DNA of 64,000 nt from Sporosarcina obsidiansis (lineage in GTDB: Bacteria > Bacillota > Bacilli > Bacillales_A > Planococcaceae). Of the stretch, positions 28,574 to 36,975 are shown one piece after another. The notes beneath the pieces were generated by a model. That model was not told the origin of the DNA. It did not search any database and saw only the letters and a list, made by a program, of their open reading frames with translations. Location: assembly GCF_009651005.1 (NCBI RefSeq), contig NZ_WHVW01000002.1:62001-126000 (forward strand), written 5' to 3'. The translations under genes and the position numbers were made by a program. Numbering within the stretch: position 1 is the stretch's first letter; the number at the start of each line of letters is the position of its first letter.

Positions 28574-30529
28574 TTAGGCAATGATTAGAAGTCCTTCCGA
28601 ATTCAGTTGCGCGGTTACCTGGTGCTTGATAGTAAAAAATTCATACCTTTGATTGCCAATATGAATCACCGTGCCTGGATACGCAGTCCCAATCCGAATG
28701 ACTCCGCTTTCATTTGTTTGAATCTTCGTTTTCACACCTGCACTAGAGCCTGTTTCATCTAGTTCGATATCTCTTCCACCAATTACTTCCCCACCACGGC
28801 AAACACCTTTTATGACGATATCATGCAGAGCAGTGATCGAACAATTATAGACCCCTTTCGACATAATATGAATTTTGCCATTACTGTACAATATACTATT
28901 GAGCGCAAATGCGGCCTGCAAAACTGATTCTGGCTGCTCCTCTTCCCCATACACTCGTAGCAATAAATCCGCTTCTTCGATCAGCTGACGCAAATAGAGT
29001 ATGGTTGTTTGTTCATCTCGTAACGGATCGACGAACAAGATATATAAACGATCAGACAGCTCCGACCACTCTTTTTCCAATCTTCTTGAATGGTTCTTCA
29101 CTACTTGAATGAACTGCTTATTCACTTGTGTGAAATCACCATATTTTTGCTCCAATAATAGTCGAATTGCCTGTTTTAAAATAAATGGAGGAACATCTTC
29201 TGCCTTCTCTCCTCGCAAGGTGAAAATTTGCACGAGCGCCATGTCGATATTACGCAAATAGGTAAGAACTTCACTAAGATCTTTTACCAACATCGAAATA
29301 ATTTTTTCTTGTATCCCGACCGTAACCGTAGAAGAAAAAATACTTCCCTTAATACATACTGATTTCGTCCCTCGAATGGAAGCCTTCGTACTATTTTTCA
29401 TAATTGTGATCGTTCCAGAGGCAGCAACGAACATGGAGGGATGGATACTTCCACCAATCCAAACATCTCCGTCAAAGTAAATATTTCCACTTTCCAGATT
29501 GACATCTGCGGAATGCTGATACTCCCTGTTCACATCAACTTTTACCAAGTTTCCACGCCATTCGATTACAGGTCGTCCATCAATCTTAGCGTACAAATGA
29601 TTTTCAGAGCTTTCCACTTGTTTACCTATCCGCAGAACAATGTCTTTCGGTGGTTTCACAGGACGTATTTCACCTAGCAAACTTTCCCCCGCAACTCCTT
29701 CCACTGGCGGAATATAAGTGGCGATTAACTGACCTTCTTGCACAGTAGGAACTTGCGTATGCTCCCGAAAATCTACTCGTTCATGTTCTTCTACTCGTTG
29801 CTTGTCAAAATTCAAATGAATATCGAGTGTCGCATCCCTACTCTCAATCGGAAACGTTCCTCTAGCAATGACAAATTCTTTCGCTTCCAACGTGTTCGTT
29901 GCCTCTTTTATTTCATCCATACATAAACCGTTCTCAATCCCCATTACTCTAAGTTCTTCAATAAACATCTTCGTTTCCAATTCATTAACGTTTTGTATTT
30001 CTTCTATAGTTTCGATATTCAGAACTGTTTCCCACGAAGTATCTTCTAATGTACGCGTTATGATTTTTCCTGGCGTCACTCTCGCTATTGCAATCATATG
30101 ATCTTCAGCTAATTGTATAACGAATTGAGCAGCTAAAGTTTCCTTTACTGCGCACAGGGAAATTTTGTCTGTGGGTAAAAGTATAGTGCGTTGTGCTATA
30201 AGTTCATTGTTAATCTGTAATTGGACACCTGTAGAAGGAATAACCATTGGATACATTCCTTCTGCAAAACACACTTCCAACTGTCCATTAAAAATACGCA
30301 CACCCGAACGTTCTTCAAAGACAGTTTGAGTGTCTTCCAGGACCGTTCTCTTTTTACCTACCTCTGTCACTGTTACTTCAGCCCATACTTTTTTTAATCC
30401 AAACATAGACCTACTTGGAGGTTGCTGTACTTGTACATGTACGTCATCCAAGGTAAGCCCCAGCATTTCAAGTGCTTGTTCCAGTGCTTTTTCTACGGTT
30501 TCCGCCCGAATGGTAATCGATCTCGCCAT
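28574..30529 (-). CDS. FapA family (DUF342) protein
   Basis: The 651-residue protein starts with a Jag-like N-terminal domain (TIRAETVEKALEQALEMLGL...MFGLKKVWAEV), continues with a variable part, and has a long right-handed beta-helix region (about 330-400 and 560-650; examples GNIYFDGDVWIGGSIHPSM and RGGEVIGGRDIEL) split by a helical coiled insert at about 415-550. This is the flagellar assembly protein A/DUF342 layout. The polymer- or surface-related role is unclear. GGAGGTGA supports the ATG. It stands alone between ezrA and a divergent protease. Confidence 0.85.
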   Translation of the reverse strand: MARSITIRAETVEKALEQALEMLGLTLDDVHVQVQQPPSRSMFGLKKVWAEVTVTEVGKKRTVLEDTQTVFEERSGVRIFNGQLEVCFAEGMYPMVIPSTGVQLQINNELIAQRTILLPTDKISLCAVKETLAAQFVIQLAEDHMIAIARVTPGKIITRTLEDTSWETVLNIETIEEIQNVNELETKMFIEELRVMGIENGLCMDEIKEATNTLEAKEFVIARGTFPIESRDATLDIHLNFDKQRVEEHERVDFREHTQVPTVQEGQLIATYIPPVEGVAGESLLGEIRPVKPPKDIVLRIGKQVESSENHLYAKIDGRPVIEWRGNLVKVDVNREYQHSADVNLESGNIYFDGDVWIGGSIHPSMFVAASGTITIMKNSTKASIRGTKSVCIKGSIFSSTVTVGIQEKIISMLVKDLSEVLTYLRNIDMALVQIFTLRGEKAEDVPPFILKQAIRLLLEQKYGDFTQVNKQFIQVVKNHSRRLEKEWSELSDRLYILFVDPLRDEQTTILYLRQLIEEADLLLRVYGEEEQPESVLQAAFALNSILYSNGKIHIMSKGVYNCSITALHDIVIKGVCRGGEVIGGRDIELDETGSSAGVKTKIQTNESGVIRIGTAYPGTVIHIGNQRYEFFTIKHQVTAQLNSEGLLIIA

Positions 30530-30772
30530 GATCTCACCTCCAAAGTCATAGTGCTTTATATTTAGCCCTATTATAACATAAAACAGGTTCCTTATTACTA
30601 TATTAACTCAAATTTCTGATTTTACTAATTAGTAAGATTTCCATAAAAGATAATCCAATATATACTATTCGAACGATACATGACATTGATAGTCATTCAT
30701 CCTAGGAAATGTATACAATATCACCTTTTATTTCTTTTCTGGTAAACTATCTAGTAGAAAGAGGTGTGAAAA

Positions 30773-31570
30773 TTGCATAATAAAGACCTTCAACAAGAAG
30801 ACTTGGATGATGAAGAGCTTCAGGAACTTGTGTTGGAAGCACAACGTGAGGCGTTAGAGCAAGCAGTCTCCGAAAAGAATGAGCGCCGTATATACCGTCC
30901 CTTTCCAAAATGGACATTTTGGCTAATGGCGATCACACTGGCAGTAAGTACGTTTGCTATTGTATTTCAAATTTATTCGATTCCTGCAATCGATTTCTTA
31001 AAGACATCCTCCGCACTATCAAAAAATCCACAGGTAGCTCTATATAAAGAAGCCGTTGTCGTTGTTGTGGCAGGAGACAGTAAAGGCACTGGATTTTCCA
31101 TTAGTGATAAAGGAACAATCCTTACCAATTATCACGTCATTGAAGGCAATGAATCCGTTATGGTTTCTTTTCCTGAAGGCGAGCGATTCAACGCTACGGT
31201 CACGCGGACATTTCCAGACATCGATCTTGCTATTTTGGAAGTACGTGGAGAGCATCTTCCCCATTTACGCTTGGCCGAGCAAACTCATTTCAATGCTTAC
31301 GAACCTATTACAATAGTAGGTAACCCGTTAAGTTTTTCAGGAATCGCAAATAAAGGAAATGTCCTTGACTACCTTCAATTACCCGACTGGGATCGACTAG
31401 TTGTTATGATAAAGGCGCCTGTCTATCGAGGGAACAGCGGGAGTCCCGTCATTAACGAAGAGGGAGAAGTGATCGGAATCATTTTCGCCACTTTGAACCA
31501 TGAAAGTCATGGAAAAGTAGGGCTGTTTATCCCAATTGATGCGTACTATGAAGCTTTGGAAAGTTTATGA
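30773..31570 (+). CDS. Membrane-anchored trypsin-like serine protease
   Basis: The 265 residues comprise an acidic cytosolic N-tail (1-42), one membrane helix (about 44-66, FWLMAITLAVSTFAIVFQIY) and an S1C protease domain outside the cell. The catalytic triad is visible: His in TNYHVIEG, Asp in FPDIDLAIL and Ser in YRGNSGSPVIN. There is no PDZ domain, unlike HtrA. The start is TTG with GAGGTG 6-7 bp upstream; no in-frame ATG exists near it. It is probably an envelope quality-control protease. Confidence 0.88.
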   Translation: MHNKDLQQEDLDDEELQELVLEAQREALEQAVSEKNERRIYRPFPKWTFWLMAITLAVSTFAIVFQIYSIPAIDFLKTSSALSKNPQVALYKEAVVVVVAGDSKGTGFSISDKGTILTNYHVIEGNESVMVSFPEGERFNATVTRTFPDIDLAILEVRGEHLPHLRLAEQTHFNAYEPITIVGNPLSFSGIANKGNVLDYLQLPDWDRLVVMIKAPVYRGNSGSPVINEEGEVIGIIFATLNHESHGKVGLFIPIDAYYEALESL

Positions 31571-31583
31571 ATAGTTCGGGAAT

Positions 31584-31616
31584 CAAAAAAACGGCAAAGG
31601 AACTTGTCCTTTGCCG
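31584..31616 (-). terminator. Terminator after the YflT-domain gene
   Basis: CGGCAAAGGA and TCCTTTGCCG form a 10-bp stem; TTTTTTT follows on the minus strand. Confidence 0.9.
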
Positions 31617-31629
31617 ACTCACTTCAATT

Positions 31630-31947
31630 TTATCGTTTTGCTACGAGCAACAGTCTACCTTTATCGAGTTCACTCTCACCTTCTTGCGCTTCCGCTTCGG
31701 TTAATCCAATTGATTGCATTTCACTTCTTAATGTATCGCCGCGAGATGTAAACATATTTTTCATTTTATTAAGGAAGCCCATCTCACTCATCGTTACTTG
31801 TTCAGAATCTAGTGCATCCGCGATTTTGTCTTCGCGGTCTTGACTGTGTGCAAAAATATAAATATCATCATGTGTATAGCCTTGTACCACCAATTCTTCA
31901 ATCTTCTTTTTCGCTTGCACCGCATTTTCTAAGAAAAACTTTTCCAT
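31630..31947 (-). CDS. General stress protein with YflT domain
   Basis: The 105-residue protein begins MEKFFLENAVQAKKKIEEL and has GYTHDDIYIFAHSQDRED and a conserved acidic/helical end (SIGLTEAEAQEGESELDKGRL, of which only the outline matters here), typical of the heat-induced stress protein YflT family. I moved the start to the ATG at 31947 because GGAGGG lies 8 bp upstream; the longer reading has a leader of unlike composition. A sigma-B-type promoter at 31990-32015 fits a general stress role. Molecular function is unknown. Confidence 0.88.
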   Translation of the reverse strand: MEKFFLENAVQAKKKIEELVVQGYTHDDIYIFAHSQDREDKIADALDSEQVTMSEMGFLNKMKNMFTSRGDTLRSEMQSIGLTEAEAQEGESELDKGRLLLVAKR

Positions 31948-31989
31948 TTGTAAATCCCTCCAAATAATTGTTTTCCGCTCTATCCAACT

Positions 31990-32015
31990 ATACCTATTCA
32001 AACAACATCTCAAAC
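31990..32015 (-). promoter_or_regulatory. Sigma-B-like promoter of the YflT-domain gene
   Basis: On the minus strand GTTTGA (32010-32015), a 14-bp spacer and AGGTAT (31990-31995) differ from the sigma-B consensus GTTTAA/GGGTAT by one base each. Confidence 0.65.
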
Positions 32016-32175
32016 TCCTTCTATATATTTTAGAACTTATGAACCATTTATTTTTGATATGCTGATAAAAAAGATGCCTAACATCCTCAATAAACAACTC
32101 TGATGTTATTCGGTGGATGTTCGGAATATGTTATACTCTTCCTAAAGTATTTTAGAAATTAAGGAGGAGTTTTCC

Positions 32176-32550
32176 ATGTCAACTAAACAATTGGATGCAG
32201 GTCTACGTAAAATTAAGGAATATGTTAGCGAAGAGGAAGCAGAACGAATGATGACTGCTGACGCTTTAAAAGAGCTGGCTCCTGATTTACGAAAGTATAT
32301 TGTAGAATTCGGTTATGGAGAAATCTATTCTAGACCAGGACTGGATAGTAAACAGCGCCAATTAGTGACAATTGCTTCATTAGTCACGCAAGGTACCATT
32401 CCACAGATCGAAACCCATGTGAAGCGTGGACTGACAGTTGGTTTAACCAAAACGGAAATCGTTGAGAGTATGATGCAATTGATTCCTTACATCGGTTTTC
32501 CTCGTGTACAAAACGCATTGATGGCCGCCAAAGAGATTTTGGAAAATTAG
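32176..32550 (+). CDS. Carboxymuconolactone decarboxylase family protein
   Basis: This 124-residue all-helical protein has the CMD pattern: PGLDSKQRQLVTIASLVTQG, HVKRGLTVGLTKTEIVESMMQ and GFPRVQNAL. No cysteine is present, so the CxxC peroxidase chemistry of AhpD is excluded; it is closer to the gamma-carboxymuconolactone decarboxylase branch, but no pathway genes are nearby. AAGGAGGAG lies before the ATG. It is monocistronic with a strong terminator. Confidence 0.85.
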   Translation: MSTKQLDAGLRKIKEYVSEEEAERMMTADALKELAPDLRKYIVEFGYGEIYSRPGLDSKQRQLVTIASLVTQGTIPQIETHVKRGLTVGLTKTEIVESMMQLIPYIGFPRVQNALMAAKEILEN

Positions 32551-32557
32551 TAACAAA

Positions 32558-32599
32558 AACAGCTAGCAAGAGGTGGGTTTCTCTTGCTAGCTGTTTTTT
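32558..32599 (+). terminator. Terminator after the CMD gene
   Basis: ACAGCTAGCAAGAG and CTCTTGCTAGCTGT form a 14-bp stem with a GTGGGTTT loop, followed by TTTTTT. Confidence 0.95.
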
Positions 32600-33050
32600 A
32601 CCATTTATAGACTGCTGCTACACTTGTATCGACAGGCATACGCTCTTCAGGAAGAATTACTACTTCTCCTCCGCTTTAAAGGACAAAATCCGCCAAATCT
32701 TCCATTACATCATCCACTACTGCTTTTTCCATATCTACTGTCTGAATTCCTCCAGTCTTCAACTTGATTTTACTAAAATAAAGTCGGCCATCCTCTAACA
32801 TCAGACGGCTTATTCGATTTTCGCTAGCAGCTTTTACTATTTTTTGTATCTCATCAGAACCCTGACCATTCGATCTTGAGTTTTCGAAACACTCTACTAT
32901 TTTACTTGTTTACTCCAGATAATTAGGTACGATATATACCCACGCGAGTTCTCTAAGTTGTCCTAAACTTAACGCTTCGAAATCCAATTTAATACCCATT
33001 TCTGCCAGTTGGGAGTGTGGCTTATTTCCTTGAATGGTGTATGATATTCC
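32598..33050 (-). pseudogene. Remnant of a baeRF3-like (archaeo-eukaryotic release factor-type) gene
   Basis: One minus-strand frame of 151 codons keeps protein-like sequence but carries two internal TAA stops (about 32667 and 32915) and no start. Readable pieces include VKAASENRISRLMLEDGRL, VVDDVMEDLADFVL and, after the second stop, GGEVVILPEERMPVDTSVAA followed by VYKW and the natural stop. The ILPEERMPxDT...AA ending resembles the C-terminus of bacterial release-factor-like baeRF family 3 proteins, which are thought to act on ribosomes. This family call is from memory and moderate. The 5' part is missing. Confidence 0.6.
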
Positions 33051-33101
33051 TTAAAGGTCATTAAAGACAAACAATGATTTCAACTTCGATTTATTTGTAT
33101 G

Positions 33102-33130
33102 TTGACTTACGAACAAAAGTAGTATATAAT
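33102..33130 (+). promoter_or_regulatory. Strong promoter of the structured RNA
   Basis: TTGACT (33102-33107), exactly 17 bp, and a perfect TATAAT (33125-33130) make one of the best sigma-A promoters in the window. No coding sequence follows on this strand for 1.8 kb. Confidence 0.85.
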
Positions 33131-33136
33131 AGCTAT

Positions 33137-33390
33137 TTGGGATTGATAACTGATCTGACACAATAAATGGCGTTCTGCAAATGTTTTTCGGAACACTTAT
33201 TCATACTGGCGCGACTATAGGGTCGCAAGGACGCAAAAGTAGGTAGGGTTTGCGTTGCTTAAGTAAAACAACCAGTAGAACAACGACCGCGGCAAATACG
33301 GTACTTTCAGATTCTACATGAATATAAAACCAACACGATATAGAAGTTATCAACATGTAGGGCTGCCTCTCAATTTAGGCAGCCCTTCCT
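33137..33390 (+). ncRNA. Stand-alone structured RNA of about 220-250 nt
   Basis: The unit runs from a strong promoter to a terminator hairpin and has no reading frame with a ribosome binding site. Base pairing is extensive: TTGATAACT (33143-33151) with AGTTATCAA (33345-33353) closes the molecule; ACTGG (33205-33209) with CCAGT (33272-33276) encloses hairpins GCGAC/GTCGC (33211-33226) and ACGCAAA/TTTGCGT (33231-33255); GTTCTG/CGGAAC (33172-33194) forms another hairpin. CTACATG (33314-33320) and CATGTAG (33354-33360) pair across the 3' strand of the closing helix, giving a pseudoknot or a switch. It is not recognisably tmRNA, RNase P RNA, SRP RNA or 6S RNA. A raiA-type or new RNA class is possible. 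Confidence 0.7.
33360..33390 (+). terminator. Terminator of the structured RNA
   Basis: GGGCTGCCT (33360-33368) and AGGCAGCCC (33377-33385) form a 9-bp GC-rich stem; the tail TTCCTC is only weakly U-rich. Confidence 0.7.
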
Positions 33391-33424
33391 CAACAGTATG
33401 ACGGCTTTATTGCCTTCGTCGTAT

Positions 33425-33459
33425 AAAACGGGCTAACCCTCTCAGGGTCAGCCCGTTTT
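33425..33459 (-). terminator. Terminator after megL
   Basis: AAAACGGGCT-ACCC pairs with GGGT-AGCCCGTTTT over 14 of 15 positions, flanked by A/T runs. Confidence 0.9.
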
Positions 33460-33471
33460 ACTATTTTAGTA

Positions 33472-34662
33472 TTAGATTAATTGGAACGCTTGCTCTAGAT
33501 CACCAATGATATCATCCATATGTTCTAACCCTACTGATAAACGCAACAAGCCATCCGAAACACCCATTTTTTCACGTTCCGCCTTCGGTACAGCGGAATG
33601 TGTCATGGTGGCCGGGTGTTGCATCAGTGTTTCCGCATCACCCAGACTGACCGCCAACTTGACGAGCGATAAATGATTGAGCAATTTCTGCGCTTCTTCT
33701 TTTCCGCCTTTAATTGTAAATGAAATCAATCCACCACCTGTTTTCATTTGCTTCTTTGCAATCTCATACTGTGGATGATGTTCGTCAAATGGATAATATA
33801 CTTCATCTACTTTCGAATGTTTTCGCAAATAATCAAAGAGAATTTTCGCATTGGCAGCATGTCGATCCATTCGTACAGGTAAAGTTTTAATACCACGTAG
33901 CAGTAACCAAGCATCAAATGGCGATATAACACCACCATAGTCTTTTTGAACAGTACTGCGAATGACCGCCATTTCTTCTTTATCATTTCCTACCAATAAA
34001 CCAGCAATGACATCGCCATGGCCATTTAAATACTTTGTCGCACTATGCAACACGAAATCGACTCCGAACGTCAATGGAGTTTGGATATATGGCGAACAAA
34101 ACGTATTATCCACGATCACTCGTAAGCCGTGACGTTTCGCTACCTTAACGACTGCTTGTAAATCCACCAATTCCATCGTGGGATTGATTGGTGTTTCTAC
34201 ATATATACATACCGTTTCAGGTGTCACTGCTTTTTCGATTTCTTCCTCTGTCCTCATGGAGATCAAATCATGTGTAATATTATACTTTTCTTCCATAATT
34301 TTTAATAGACCGAACGTACAACCATAAATGCCTCGAGAACAAAGAACATGATCGTTGGCTTTCGTAACATGAACAAGCACCGCGCTCACAGCCGCCATTC
34401 CCGAAGCAAAAGCTAAACCTGCTGCACCTTCTTCCATTCTAGCAATCCGTTCTTCCAATACACCGACAGTCGGATTGCCTAAACGCGAATAAATATTACC
34501 GTTCTCTTCACCCGCAAATCGTCGTTCGCCTTGCTCAGCTGAATCAAATACATAGGTTGCCGTTTGATATAAAGGGACAGAAAGACTTCCTTGATGTTCT
34601 TTGCTGTTGTACCCTTCATGAATCATCGCTGTTTCTTTATGCCAGTTGTTATTCTTTTGCAT
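33472..34662 (-). CDS. megL: Methionine gamma-lyase family PLP enzyme
   Basis: The 396-residue protein belongs to the Cys/Met metabolism PLP family: YSRLGNPTVGVLEERIA, FASGMAAVSAVL, the VDNTFCSPYIQTPL segment and the PLP Lys in LHSATKYLNGHGDVIAG. Near position 115 it has SRGIYGCTFGL, where the Cys matches the residue that marks methionine gamma-lyases. It would split methionine to methanethiol, 2-oxobutyrate and ammonia; cystathionine lyase or homocysteine activity is the alternative. AAGGAGG precedes the ATG. It is monocistronic. Confidence 0.87.
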   Translation of the reverse strand: MQKNNNWHKETAMIHEGYNSKEHQGSLSVPLYQTATYVFDSAEQGERRFAGEENGNIYSRLGNPTVGVLEERIARMEEGAAGLAFASGMAAVSAVLVHVTKANDHVLCSRGIYGCTFGLLKIMEEKYNITHDLISMRTEEEIEKAVTPETVCIYVETPINPTMELVDLQAVVKVAKRHGLRVIVDNTFCSPYIQTPLTFGVDFVLHSATKYLNGHGDVIAGLLVGNDKEEMAVIRSTVQKDYGGVISPFDAWLLLRGIKTLPVRMDRHAANAKILFDYLRKHSKVDEVYYPFDEHHPQYEIAKKQMKTGGGLISFTIKGGKEEAQKLLNHLSLVKLAVSLGDAETLMQHPATMTHSAVPKAEREKMGVSDGLLRLSVGLEHMDDIIGDLEQAFQLI

Positions 34663-34795
34663 GTTGATTCCTCCTTGTACTATCCTATTCAGAAATGGTT
34701 TGAAAGCGCTTAATCCCCACTCACTTTTAGTGTACCGCGATTTCTAAAAAAACAAAAGACTTGCCGCTCTACTCTTGCATTGTTTTACTTATTAC

Positions 34796-35011
34796 TTGAC
34801 CTCAAACCAATAAATTGGTATGCTATTCTTTGTGTAAAATAGTTGCAGCAGTTATGTGTTCCGTTTTGTCCAGTCTATTCCTTTTTTGAAGGTGCATCGT
34901 GTAACCTCGGGGCTGCAGAGGCGAAGTTGCAAGATAATAGAATGGCAAATGGTTTGAACATATCTGGTCTTATTTTACAACAAAATAAAACCAACAGAGG
35001 AGGAGTCTCTC
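34796..35011 (+). promoter_or_regulatory. rpsD promoter and long 5' leader
   Basis: TTGACC (34796-34801), 17 bp and TATGCT (34819-34824) form the promoter. A leader of about 180 nt follows with possible helices TGCAGC/GCTGCA and a hairpin GGTCTTATTTT/AAAATAAAACC (34966-34992) just before the AGGAGG. In Bacillus, S4 represses its own mRNA through such a leader; that this leader does the same is inference. Confidence 0.65.
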
Positions 35012-35614
35012 ATGGCTCGATATACAGGTCCATCTTGGAAACTATCACGTCGTCTTGGTATTTCACTAAGCGGCACAGGTAAAGAAATTGAAAAACGTCC
35101 GTACGCACCAGGACAACACGGTCCTAACCAACGTAAAAAACTTTCCGAATACGGAATGCAATTACAAGAAAAACAAAAACTACGTTTCATGTATGGCGTA
35201 AACGAACGTCAATTCCGTACGCTTTTCAACAAAGCAGGTAAAATGCAAGGGATCCACGGTGAAAACTTCATGATCCTTCTTGAAGCTCGTTTGGATAACG
35301 TTGTATACCGTATGGGTCTTGCTCGCACTCGTCGTGCAGCTCGCCAGTTAGTCAACCACGGTCACGTACTAGTTGACGGCAAACGTGTAGATATTCCATC
35401 TTACGCTGTGAAGCCAGGTCAAGAAATCTCTCTTCGTGAGAAATCTCAAAACCTAACTGCAGTTGAAGAAGCACTAGAAGTGAACAGCTATGTTCCTGAC
35501 TACGTAACATTCGACAAAGATTCTAAAAAAGGTACATTCGTCCGCCTTCCAGAGCGTAGCGAATTATCTGCTGAAATCAACGAAGCATTGATCGTTGAAT
35601 TCTACTCTCGTTAA
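35012..35614 (+). CDS. rpsD: 30S ribosomal protein S4
   Basis: This primary 16S rRNA-binding protein nucleates assembly of the 30S body. The 200 residues are standard: the N-terminal part without the zinc-binding cysteines ([20 protein letters not shown]), the S4 RNA-binding domain ([32 protein letters not shown]) and the end [15 protein letters not shown] is 8 bp upstream. Codon use is strongly biased, as expected for a ribosomal protein. In B. subtilis rpsD lies next to tyrS; here 9 kb of accessory DNA lie between them. Confidence 0.99.
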   Translation: MARYTGPSWKLSRRLGISLSGTGKEIEKRPYAPGQHGPNQRKKLSEYGMQLQEKQKLRFMYGVNERQFRTLFNKAGKMQGIHGENFMILLEARLDNVVYRMGLARTRRAARQLVNHGHVLVDGKRVDIPSYAVKPGQEISLREKSQNLTAVEEALEVNSYVPDYVTFDKDSKKGTFVRLPERSELSAEINEALIVEFYSR

Positions 35615-35641
35615 TAAGTTTGCATTGCAAACCATGGTATT

Positions 35642-35687
35642 AAAAGCCTTAGAAACCTTGTTATTTCAAGGTTTCTGGGCTTTTTTT
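35642..35687 (+). terminator. Terminator after rpsD
   Basis: AAAAGCC-AGAAACCTTG pairs with CAAGGTTTCT-GGCTTTTTTT in a long interrupted stem ending in seven T. Confidence 0.93.
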
Positions 35688-35823
35688 GTTTATTTCAATT
35701 ATGTATGTCGCTCCGTTAAAAAGCATGTATTTGGGGCTGAATTGGGGCTAGTTTGAGGCTAACACGAAATAACCTTGGCGGGCTATGGACAGAAGGGGGT
35801 AAGTAAAGCCGGATCTCACTCCC

Positions 35824-36228
35824 GAATTTTGAGTATGCTCAAAATTCCGCATACTATAAAAGAACTATCTCATTACCGAATATGTTACGGTCCAGATTTG
35901 GACAGTGCAAATATGCGTTTGCCTATTTCATGTCCTGGATATTGAAGAGAAACCAAATTTGGATTCACCTATTTCACTCCTGAATTATCAGGCGTGACGA
36001 CTCCTCATAATTGAGGACATCTTTTTCTCACTCTCCAAATCTAGGGAGTCAACCATACCCAAATTGACGACTGTCCAAAAATGGGCAGTAAATATGACGG
36101 CTCAAATTTGAGCGCTCCTCTCTCGCGGCTGAATATCCAGCTGCCAACATCTCCTCAAAATTGAGGAAGCCCCTAAATGAATGGTTATCCAGAAATGACT
36201 GTTCATTATTGGACACTCAAAAATGAGT
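35824..36228. repeat. Array of about 13 AT-centred mini-palindromes
   Basis: The 728-bp gap between rpsD and the next gene holds no coding sequence. From 35824 on it contains a series of 10-24-bp inverted repeats with different arms and an AT-rich middle, often of the form xxxCA-WWWW-TGxxx. Clear ones are at 35824-35847, 35890-35903 (GTCCAGATTTGGAC), 35907-35922, 35953-35962, 35979-35992, 36002-36017 (TCCTCATAATTGAGGA), 36033-36048, 36071-36088, 36100-36113 (GCTCAAATTTGAGC), 36128-36141, 36152-36167 (TCCTCAAAATTGAGGA), 36201-36214 and 36215-36228. Linkers repeat too: GACGACT or GACGGCT before several units, and CCTATTTCA twice. Function unknown. Confidence 0.75.
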
Positions 36229-36388
36229 AACAGTTCTTACGCTACTGATTCACCTTGTAACTAAAAGTACACGCCCACAATGCCCCTGATGGCTTCCTAT
36301 AACATTCATGAACATATTTCCCCTACCTAATCACCTATCGCCCTCTGTGTGCTATCCTCTGTAGTCGTTTCATTAATCCGTGAAAAGA

Positions 36389-36417
36389 AAAAGGACAGGC
36401 TCTAGGCCCATCCTTTT
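36389..36417 (-). terminator. Terminator after the 87-residue hypothetical gene
   Basis: On the minus strand AAAAGGA pairs with TCCTTTT, with an inner GGC/GCC, followed by a T-rich tail. It overlaps the stop codon region. Confidence 0.75.
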
Positions 36418-36679
36418 ATTTATTGTTTAACATAAAGTTTCTAGCTTCCGTGTCTAATTCGTCAAAAATAGCCGCTGTTTCTTCTGGTCGAAGAGAGAAC
36501 TTTTCACCAGCAAGTACTTCTACCTGTTCGTGATATTTTCTTCCTTCTTCGCCCAAATCGGCGTCTCCTTGATTGGTTAATTCATGATATTTTTCTTTCA
36601 TAAAGAAATAGACTTGATTATTAGGGAATTGTTCAATATGAAATCTTATATCTGGCCTGTTGTGGTATAATTCTGCCAC
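36416..36679 (-). CDS. Hypothetical protein, 87 residues
   Basis: I do not recognise the family. The product (VAELYHNRPDIRFHIEQF at the start) is soluble, acidic and mostly helical in its second half, with no membrane segment or metal motif. GGAGGTGAGAAT directly precedes the GTG chosen as start; a reading from 36718 would place 13 residues upstream of this ribosome binding site. It has its own terminator and lies 257 bp after the kinase operon, so it is probably a separate unit. The ribosome binding site and terminator make it a likely real gene. Confidence 0.65.
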   Translation of the reverse strand: MAELYHNRPDIRFHIEQFPNNQVYFFMKEKYHELTNQGDADLGEEGRKYHEQVEVLAGEKFSLRPEETAAIFDELDTEARNFMLNNK

Positions 36680-36975
36680 ATTCTCACCTCCTTTACTAAA
36701 CTTAGTTCGACACAACACCTGGTGCCCCTTTTTTAATCGTTCGATAATTATCGACTAGCAAGCTAAAAAAGGACCTTCGCGTCATCCATGAACATTCACT
36801 ACTTTTACGATTGTCGCCCACTGAATGCAGTCACAGCATTTTTACAAGTAGTTTCCTTTCGGCAATGCGCTGTTCTAGCCTTAATGAATATTATTTCCTA
36901 TGTAATTTTCATAACACACCACTCATTCTTTTATTTTTAGGCATAGAAAAAGCAGCCCGAAGGATGCTAAGGATT

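Noticed and set aside
33205-33260. Resemblance of GGACGCAAA and GTAGGTAGGG to the cyclic-di-GMP-I riboswitch
   Set aside because: The two motifs lie next to each other inside one hairpin (ACGCAAA/TTTGCGT) and the GNRA-loop helix and receptor helix of that riboswitch are missing; no downstream gene on this strand either.
35824-36228. CRISPR array
   Set aside because: Repeat units differ in sequence, are too short, and no cas gene is nearby.
36741-36754. Perfect palindrome TCGATAATTATCGA
   Set aside because: Single occurrence in AT-rich DNA without a T-run or a clear promoter beside it; not enough to call an operator or terminator.
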